A stretch of 20,369 nt of DNA from Dunaliella salina (lineage: Eukaryota > Chlorophyta > Chlorophyceae > Chlamydomonadales > Dunaliellaceae): assembly GCA_002284615.2 (NCBI GenBank), contig MU070637.1:3897-24265 (forward strand), given 5' to 3'. The first letter of the stretch is position 1, and each line of letters opens with the position of its first letter. Shown here one piece after another: positions 15,427 to 20,369 of this stretch. Position numbers and translations under genes: made by a program. Below the pieces are notes generated by a model. It had not been told where the DNA came from. It saw nothing but the letters and a program-made list of their open reading frames with translations, and did not search any database.

Positions 15427-15660
15427 AACGTGGCTGAAAATTTTTCAGCCGTGTTCAGCCGCTAGCGGCTGTGAGCTGCCGCACGGCTGATTCCAGCCGC
15501 TTCAGCCGTGTTCAGCCGTTATGTTATTTTTGTTGACCAGTGCAGGAAGGTGGCAGCCGCTTCAGCCATTTTCAGCCACTAGCGGCTGTGAGCAGCTGCA
15601 CGGCTGATTTCAGCCGCTTCAGCCGTGTTCAGCCGTGATGTTATCTTTGGTAACCAGTGC
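15427..15660. repeat. 117-bp tandem duplication rich in CAGCCG/CGGCTG
   Basis: Two units (about 15427-15543 and 15544-15660) with anchors 117 bp apart: AGCGGCTGTGAG at 15464 and 15581, CCAGTGC at 15537 and 15654. Each unit contains words in both orientations, so either can fold into hairpins. Confidence 0.85.
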
Positions 15661-15663
15661 AGA

Positions 15664-15786
15664 GCGTTTGAAGCGTTTGAAAAGCGTTTGAAACCTTTTC
15701 AAATACATTTCAAACGCTAGGGTTTGATTTCAGATGCCCGTTTGAATGCAAACACTTCAAACGCCCTTCAAACGCCCTTCAAACGC
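15664..15786. repeat. GCGTTTGAA / TTCAAACGC word array
   Basis: GCGTTTGAA occurs at 15664, 15673 and 15684. Its reverse complement TTCAAACGC occurs at 15709, 15756, 15767 and 15778. The seven copies fit in ~125 bp, arranged so that the left half can pair with the right half. Confidence 0.88.
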
Positions 15787-16440
15787 ACTTGCTTCATGGG
15801 CAAACACTCTCAGTGCTTTAATACCTGGGCTTCTAGATTTCTGAAGGTAAGCATAGGAAATGTGTTTCAAACCTCAGATCTGACATTCATCTCAAATCTG
15901 GCTATTATAAAAAAGTATCAAAAGGAGATAATTGGCCTTTATTCCCGGACATGCTCTTTTCCATTTTTTCATGAAATCTAACCATGCCAATCATTGTTAT
16001 CTACATTGTTCAAGAAATAACAAAAATGGAGGACCCCAGATCACCTTCCTGGCCTTAGATCACCCAAGAATGTCCCACACCTCCAACCTATGACCAATTT
16101 CTAATCCTAAAATTTCACAATCATAAACCTGAAATATGATGCTAGCATCCTGCATATTCAAAATTTAGAAAGAACAAGGTCAAAATTTGACCTTTTTGGC
16201 ACCCCTTGTGCTTCAATTTCTCTAAAAGAAATGGCTGAAATTCTGTATATGCACAACCACTGGGGTGTTCCACTTTGTTTCCTTTGCAATGATGTTCTTT
16301 TACTACAAGCGCTTCAAGTATCAAAAAAATTATCTAATTTGGTGCTGTGGGTGGTCAGGATTGGAGGTTGGTGAAAACAAATTAAAATATATACTATATA
16401 GTATGTATTACACGATCACTTATAATGCATGTAATAAGCT

Positions 16441-16500
16441 GAGGTTCAGTGCTAGTGTAGACACGGGAGCCGCAGGTTCAAATTCTGACGACTACCCCTT
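16441..16500 (+). other. tRNA-like segment (possible SINE or Pol III promoter remnant)
   Basis: GGTTCAGTGCTAG (16443-16455) resembles an A box, and GGTTCAAATTC (16475-16485) resembles a B box whose flanks can form a T-arm-like stem. It is followed by a pyrimidine-rich end (CTACCCCTTTTCC). The A-to-B spacing of ~32 is about 12 shorter than in a tRNA, so it is not a functional tRNA gene. The match is short and may be chance. Confidence 0.3.
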
Positions 16501-16514
16501 TTCCTTTTCCTCTT

Positions 16515-16665
16515 AGAAGTGTGGCTGTTCCGGCTGAAATCTTTCTTTTTTTCTTTTTAAGAAGTGGGTCTGTTGCGGATGAAATCAGCTGCATCAGCCG
16601 TGTAATAGACTCAAAAGTACACATTAAGAAGTGCGGCTGTTGCGGCTGAAATCAGTCGTGTTTAG
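16515..16665. repeat. Three AGAAGTG-CGGCTGTTGCGGCTGAAATC units
   Basis: Related ~30-bp units start at about 16515, 16560 and 16627, each a GAAGTG followed by a variant of GGCTGTTGCGGCTGAAATC. They form the inner part of the right arm of the foldback unit. Confidence 0.75.
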
Positions 16666-16813
16666 CCGTGGGGTTTTCAGCCGTGGACTTTTTTATGCTC
16701 ACGGCTGAATGGGAATCAGCCGCACTTTCAGCCGATACTCCACACGGCTGGCAACAACCGCATCAGCCGCTGTTCAGCCAAGGCCAGAAATTTCTGACGT
16801 GCCCAAATATTTC

Positions 16814-17214
16814 TATCTTGATTTGCCTAAACACATTGTCCGTGGCACGTTTTCAGCTGCGCGCTCACAATTTCAGGGTTGAGCAGGCCAATTGGGACGA
16901 CGATATTTCCCCAGGCTGTGATCTTTGCAATGCTGAGGAGGATATTCATGATGAGCAACATTTCAGTTTCAAATACCCCACACCTTTGTGCTCTTTGGCA
17001 GAAATATGCATTCTTGTTTTCTGGACACGTCTTATCTCTCTCAAGCTTCTCAACTCCTTACCTGCCTGCATATCACCATATCCACTCGCATGACATGTTT
17101 TGTTTCTTAAATCAGAGAAACAACAAACTTTTTCCTTTTCTGCATGACGTTCTTCTTTTTTATGCACAGGCTAGCAGTCAGTCGATTTGGCTGGAGGCCT
17201 TGTACCCTGTAACC
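16814..17214 (+). mobile_element. LINE 3' end, copy 3 (longest)
   Basis: About 400 bp, the longest copy. It encodes the C-terminus of a non-LTR retrotransposon RT ORF: RFQLRAHNFRVEQANW, then a zinc-finger-like CDLC...DEQH (C-x2-C-x10-H-x4-C in the family, with the last Cys changed to Tyr here). A frame change near 16995-17003 is followed by QKYAFLFSG, LPAYHHIHSHDMF, NNKLFPFLHDVLLFY and QASSQSIWLEAL. It ends with the conserved hairpin (17175-17193) and the degenerate tail TTGTACCCTGTAACC (17200-17214). It abuts the right end of the foldback unit. Confidence 0.85.
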
Positions 17215-17300
17215 AGAAGATCCTGGCACTTTGGGTCCACGGTTCAAACCCCGCCCACTGCAGTTCACTTTGCACCTTACTGATCCACATCACATTATAC
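17215..17300. other. B-box-like GGTTCAAACCC flank
   Basis: GGTTCAAACCC at 17241-17251 resembles a tRNA T-arm or Pol III B box, but no A box lies at a workable distance. Otherwise nothing is seen. Confidence 0.25.
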
Positions 17301-17304
17301 TGGG

Positions 17305-17460
17305 TTGGCAGTGAGTCCAAAAACCGTGCAATATCCTTGTTGGCAGTCTAACCTAACCCCAAAACCGTGCAAAAATACTATGGTTGGCGATGATGCCTGA
17401 AACCACGGAAAATATTCAACACTACAATACCAGCAAACCCGGCTGCCTTTGGGGGGGGGG
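17305..17460. repeat. Three degenerate 35-44-bp repeats and a G10 run
   Basis: TTGGCAGT/TTGGCGAT followed by CC(A)AAACCGTGCAAAATA-like sequence starts at 17305, 17340 and 17384. A run of ten G (17451-17460) follows, then AGTGCAACGTAA. That is shaped like a polypurine tract and LTR start, but no supporting element is seen. Confidence 0.6.
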
Positions 17461-17642
17461 AGTGCAACGTAATAGTGGCGGAAGGAGTGCGCAGGAAGCC
17501 AAGAGGCTGTGGTGCAACTCCACACGGTACCTATGCGTATCGTGAAGGTGTCCCAGTGAACACATGGCCACCGGATATGGCTTGGTCCTTTTGGCCTAGT
17601 GCAATCGTCAAGTTACAACCAGAAGGTTGCATATGTAAGTGG
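17461..17642. other. Unassigned
   Basis: No recognisable gene. A plus-strand ORF from 17475 crosses into LINE copy 4 and is not supported as a gene. Confidence 0.4.
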
Positions 17643-17696
17643 ATAGCAGTCAGTTGTTTTGACTGGAGGTCTTTCTTTCCTGTAATCTGTAACCTG
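17643..17696 (+). mobile_element. LINE 3' end, copy 4 (last ~54 bp)
   Basis: Only the terminal part remains: the hairpin CAGTCA...TGACTG (17647-17665), GGAGGTC, then TGTAATCTGTAACC. Spacing and loop length match copies 1-3. It is an extreme 5' truncation of the same LINE. Confidence 0.75.
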
Positions 17697-18445
17697 GCAG
17701 AAATATTGCATATTGTTGTCAAGACCTACGTGCGAGCGTGTGCATGTGTGTGGCATGCAGCCATTTGTGTTGTGGCTGCAGCTGCGAGGTTGCAATGGCC
17801 CTAGATAATGTGTGGCCTTGCGGGTGTTGTTTGCAATGACGGAAAATGCATGGTACTTTTGTGGAACACGTCCCCCTAAAATATGCGCGCACACATGCTC
17901 GTGTGTTGCAGACTTACTTGGAACCCCAATGGATTGTGGCCCTTGCTCCTCCTTCGTGAGGTGTGGATGCTCCTACACAGAAAAGAGCTGGTCGTGGTCG
18001 TCTATTTGTCAACAAAAGCCTTGGTGATGTGGATAAAAAGCTCCACACGACGCTCTTGGTACAGCCTGGCAAGGGATGGGCCGTGGAAGGGAGGATTTGC
18101 TCGTCCCTGATGGCCCAAGCTAAGACATCCTCGTTGGCTGTGCTTGCTCCCAGCTGCTGGTGTTGATGGAGGATTGTGTACGGCTGTAAGGTTGCTGGAT
18201 GTGAAACGGTGCTTAGCTGGAAAAAGTCCGCCTGCCAAGAGGTCGTCCTTATGCTACCAATGTTGAGAAGTGCATGTCAACACCTATTATAACTATTGCT
18301 TGATGGACAACGGGTTAAGACACCAGGGTGGTACTGTGCTCTTGCCTACTAATTGGAAATGCCTCGAGAAGTTGAACCTGGCGTCCCGGTGCTGTGGTCT
18401 TGTCCTTATTCCTAAGCACCAGACACTGAGAGTTTAAAGTAACAG
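17697..18445. other. Unassigned ~750 bp
   Basis: Several short overlapping frames on both strands, none with recognisable motifs or convincing composition. No repeat structure was noticed beyond short GT/TG-rich words. It could contain the 5' flank of the pseudogene at 18446. Confidence 0.4.
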
Positions 18446-18900
18446 TTGTTCATGCATACAAATACAGAACAGATCAAACATAGAGTGCATACAGGGTGTA
18501 AAGTGCAGCGAGAGCGTACATCTATGTCAATGCAGCGCAAACGGAGTTTACATCTTTTTAGTTTATCCATTCAAGCATATATCTCCGCATCACCTTTGTT
18601 TACTGACCTCAAAACACATGTTGGCTTTAATGGGTGCAATATTTTCTTATCCTACGCAGACCAGTGGGAAGCACTCAATCCCCAAAAGTCCGACATACCT
18701 GCTGATTGCTATCCGGTATGGAACAATTTCTCTTTTGATCCCTTACTTTACAATGGAGCATGGGGGATTATATTACAACAAAATGATGAATTCACAACCC
18801 ACACAAATTGAGACATTCATCAAACAGTTTTTGCTTGGTACATCTCCTTCCCGTGATGGTAACACTCACTGTGGAAAAATTTGGTGCGTCCCAGGCCTGG
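18446..18900 (+). pseudogene. Diverged, frameshifted relative of the 281-1477 gene
   Basis: The frame from 18446 aligns without gaps to residues 149-235 of the minus-strand protein at 281-1477. By my count 33 of 87 positions are identical, including KxQR, RxRSL, KxHV, SxA, ALxP, DxPA, YPVW, FxFD and NG. At ~18758-18765 the match moves to the next frame (GGLYYN, then IETFIKQF, against GGLNYN and IKTLIHA), so one base was gained or two lost. The N-terminal coiled coil and the membrane segment of the relative are not found. It is probably a dead copy, and its presence shows the family is dispersed. Confidence 0.7.
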
Positions 18901-19450
18901 ACACATGCGTCCAAGCTTGGACGCATGAAAAAAACAAATTAGAATCACTGAGTTAGCGGCTCCTCTCCCCACGCATTGGTACAGCACACCGTCAGGTATC
19001 TGCAGAGACTCTAACATGGGCCATTCACCCAATGTGTGGGTAGATCCAGGGATTGCGCGTCCAGCATTACGCGTCCAAACCATGGACGTGCAATCCCTTG
19101 CAACACAGACGCATAAAGCGTCCTGAAACAAAATTAAATGCGGCCAGTCTCAGCTGAGAGTGCACGGGGCCCATCCAGCGTAACAATACATTAAGTGATA
19201 CTGAATATTTTGTTCCATTCCATCAACAAGTGCGTCCCGAGTAAGCACGTCCAGGAATGCGTCCATTCCACACTGCGCGTATGGACGTGTGCGGTTAAGC
19301 TTGACAGGCGCAGGGTGCTAATGATGGATGCTACACTCTGTGTTGGCCCGGCATCAGGATCCAGTGGCACATGCAGGCTACACGAGTGACCCTGCATGAG
19401 TGGCGTCAAGCACATGCAGCGTCAAAATGTTTTAAAAAGCACATGCAGAT
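18880..19450. repeat. GCGTCC/GGACGC word cluster, then GCACATGCAG words
   Basis: Exact GCGTCC at 18886, 18907, 19057, 19071, 19118, 19232 and 19259, and GGACGC at 18919. Near matches (ACGTCC, GGACGT) occur at 19084, 19247 and 19283. GCACATGCAG follows at 19367, 19410 and 19439. No gene is seen here. Confidence 0.8.
18904..18927. repeat. Perfect 24-bp palindrome
   Basis: CATGCGTCCAAG followed directly by its reverse complement CTTGGACGCATG, with no spacer. It contains one GCGTCC and one GGACGC of the surrounding cluster. Confidence 0.95.
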
Positions 19451-19806
19451 TGCATTAATGTCCCTTCAAGGGCATGAGAACTCACAAGACTTGTGATCAG
19501 GGGGCATGATCGAGTGGGCACACTCATGCACTGTCCATGCAGGTAGTTACATTGTAATCCAGGAGCCAGGTCCTCCATGCCCAAGGAAGCTCGGCCTTCC
19601 CTCCACACTGGGGGAGACAGGTCTTCCATGATACACGGTGAACGTAGAACAGGAACAACCAAGGAACAAAAGCTCCAAAACTTTAAACACTTTCCGATGG
19701 AAATTTTTAGAATTGATTTCAAAACACTAAATTTTAAAGTTGGGCTGTCAGCAAGAGTTGGGTTTTTCTTGTTTGCCCAGAGCAAATCCCCCCAATTGAA
19801 ATAATA
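19451..19806. other. 5' flank of the last ORF
   Basis: No supported gene. The final ~150 bp are AT-rich and lead into the ATG at 19807. Overlapping short frames on both strands show no recognised motif. Confidence 0.4.
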
Positions 19807-20298
19807 ATGGCCTTCCTGCAAGTGTTAGACTACAACAGTAAAAAGAGTATCTTAAGAAAGAAAGCAAAGCCTAATGATGAAGACATGCGCTACTTCGAGA
19901 CCGTTGCGGCCGAGCATGTGAAAGTGCGCAACTTCGCCCGTTTGCGCTTCCTGTACGCTGCACCTGGGGCGGAAGAGGGCGACCTGACGGATGTTAGCTT
20001 GGACAAAGCACACGCGGCAGCAGTCAAAGGTGGGGAGCCAACACCTCAACTGTTCCAGTGTCAGCATACCTTTTTCAACACGCCTCTCATGCAGCTTGAT
20101 GTGAGCGTGATAGAAAAGCACACTGCCAGCGCTGCAGTGCAACGTCAGCGTGCAGTGGAGCAGCCCAGAGGCAGTGCCAACAGGGAGCAACAGGAGGAGG
20201 ACGCACTGGCAGATGAGCCTGGCCTGAACCCTTCCCTCAAACGTATCCTCCGGGAGGTAAGCATGATGGGAGCTTTTGCGTCTGATGAGGATTCGTGA
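19807..20298 (+). CDS. Unknown acidic/charged protein or first exon (up to 163 aa)
   Basis: I do not recognise this ORF. The ATG at 19807 has a good eukaryotic context (A at -3, G at +4) and follows an AT-rich flank, while the ORF itself is visibly GC-richer. The N-terminus is basic (KKSILRKKAKP, possibly a nuclear-localisation-like stretch), then a mixed region (MRYFETVAAEHVKVRNFARL), a Gln/Glu-rich segment near residues 110-135 and an acidic end (ASDEDS). At 20252-20262 the codons contain GGGAG|GTAAGC, a near-consensus 5' splice site, so the last ~13 residues may be intronic and the gene may continue past the window. The minus-strand frame over the same DNA (20340-19852) is judged a shadow. 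Confidence 0.45.
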   Translation: MAFLQVLDYNSKKSILRKKAKPNDEDMRYFETVAAEHVKVRNFARLRFLYAAPGAEEGDLTDVSLDKAHAAAVKGGEPTPQLFQCQHTFFNTPLMQLDVSVIEKHTASAAVQRQRAVEQPRGSANREQQEEDALADEPGLNPSLKRILREVSMMGAFASDEDS

Positions 20299-20369
20299 TT
20301 GAGAGTGTCCATGAGGTTGAGGACCGCCAGGTTGGGACACACTTGCCCCTAGGCTTCAGCAGCTGTCAA

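Larger units (their letters stand above)
15381..16799. mobile_element. Foldback or DNA-transposon-like unit, 19-bp TIRs
   Basis: CGTCAGAAATTTCTGGCCT at 15381-15399 is repeated in perfect inverted form at 16781-16799. Weaker inverted similarity continues inward for ~26 bp (AGCGGCTGATGCGG shared). Both ends then carry many CAGCCG and CGGCTG words in direct and inverted orientation, on the left to ~15640 and on the right from ~16515. The ~850 bp between is AT-richer and codes for nothing recognisable. This layout resembles non-autonomous DNA transposons with subterminal transposase-binding words (known for hAT and CACTA elements) or foldback elements. I see no target-site duplication, so the superfamily is open. 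Confidence 0.65.

Noticed and set aside
16177..16193. AGGTCAAA-A-TTTGACCT inverted repeat
   Set aside because: Short and in AT-rich DNA; not distinguishable from chance.
15381..16799. CRISPR-like array
   Set aside because: The short words are not regularly spaced, occur in both orientations and lie in eukaryotic transposon-rich DNA.
17690..17720. Similarity of TGGCAGAAATAT to LINE copy 3 near 17000
   Set aside because: Only ~14 bases match and order relative to the LINE end is wrong; probably chance.
19852..20340. 162-codon minus-strand ORF
   Set aside because: Overlaps the plus-strand ORF with better start context. Composition is what an antisense shadow of a GC-rich exon gives.

Overview
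This is a repeat-dense stretch of eukaryotic nuclear DNA. Nothing looks bacterial: there are no operons and no Shine-Dalgarno-led genes. Instead there are long CA microsatellites, three different chromodomain-bearing Ty3/Gypsy LTR retrotransposons, 3' ends of a non-LTR retrotransposon, word-reiterated foldback DNA and minisatellites. The style (chromoviruses, moderate GC, TGTAA-type words) would fit a green alga or early-diverging plant lineage, but that is an inference with low confidence. Eight isolated N bases all lie in LTR-element DNA of one family.

Layout. 1-1477: a CA microsatellite, then a 398-codon minus-strand gene of unknown function with a coiled coil and one membrane segment. 1690-2240: a ~79-bp minisatellite. 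2186-2860: an ORF in AGAC-rich DNA that may be gag-like. 2861-3264: a candidate LTR end and primer-binding site around a (CA)30 tract. 3390-3930: an antisense integrase fragment (A'). 3931-~9300: element A (+), 5'-truncated but with gag, an accessory region, protease, RT remnant, RNase H, integrase, chromodomain and the start of its 3' LTR. Its RT catalytic core is deleted. 9615-11825: element C (-), a decayed copy with chromodomain, integrase and RNase H, and a 188-bp duplication in its linker. 12000-15380: element B (+), a decayed RT-to-chromodomain copy, an AGAC-rich tail and the start of its LTR.

Four 5'-truncated copies of one LINE lie at 11826, 12386, 16814 and 17643. They share the same 3' end, with a conserved hairpin and a TTGTAACC tail. 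One sits exactly where C and B meet head to head, and one interrupts B's RT. From 15381 to 16799 lies a ~1.4-kb foldback or DNA-transposon-like unit with 19-bp terminal inverted repeats and CAGCCG/CGGCTG word arrays at both ends. 18446-18960 holds a frameshifted relative of the first gene (33 of 87 residues identical, ungapped, counted by eye). 18880-19450 is a cluster of GCGTCC/GGACGC words around a perfect 24-bp palindrome. 19807-20298 is an unrecognised ORF with good start context and an internal splice-donor-like site.

The genes do not form a pathway. Most of the window is layered mobile-element debris. The best candidates for something undescribed are the two-copy protein family at the window's ends, the LINE 3' hairpin family, and the word-reiterated foldback segments. 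All coordinates and counts were made by eye, without alignment software.
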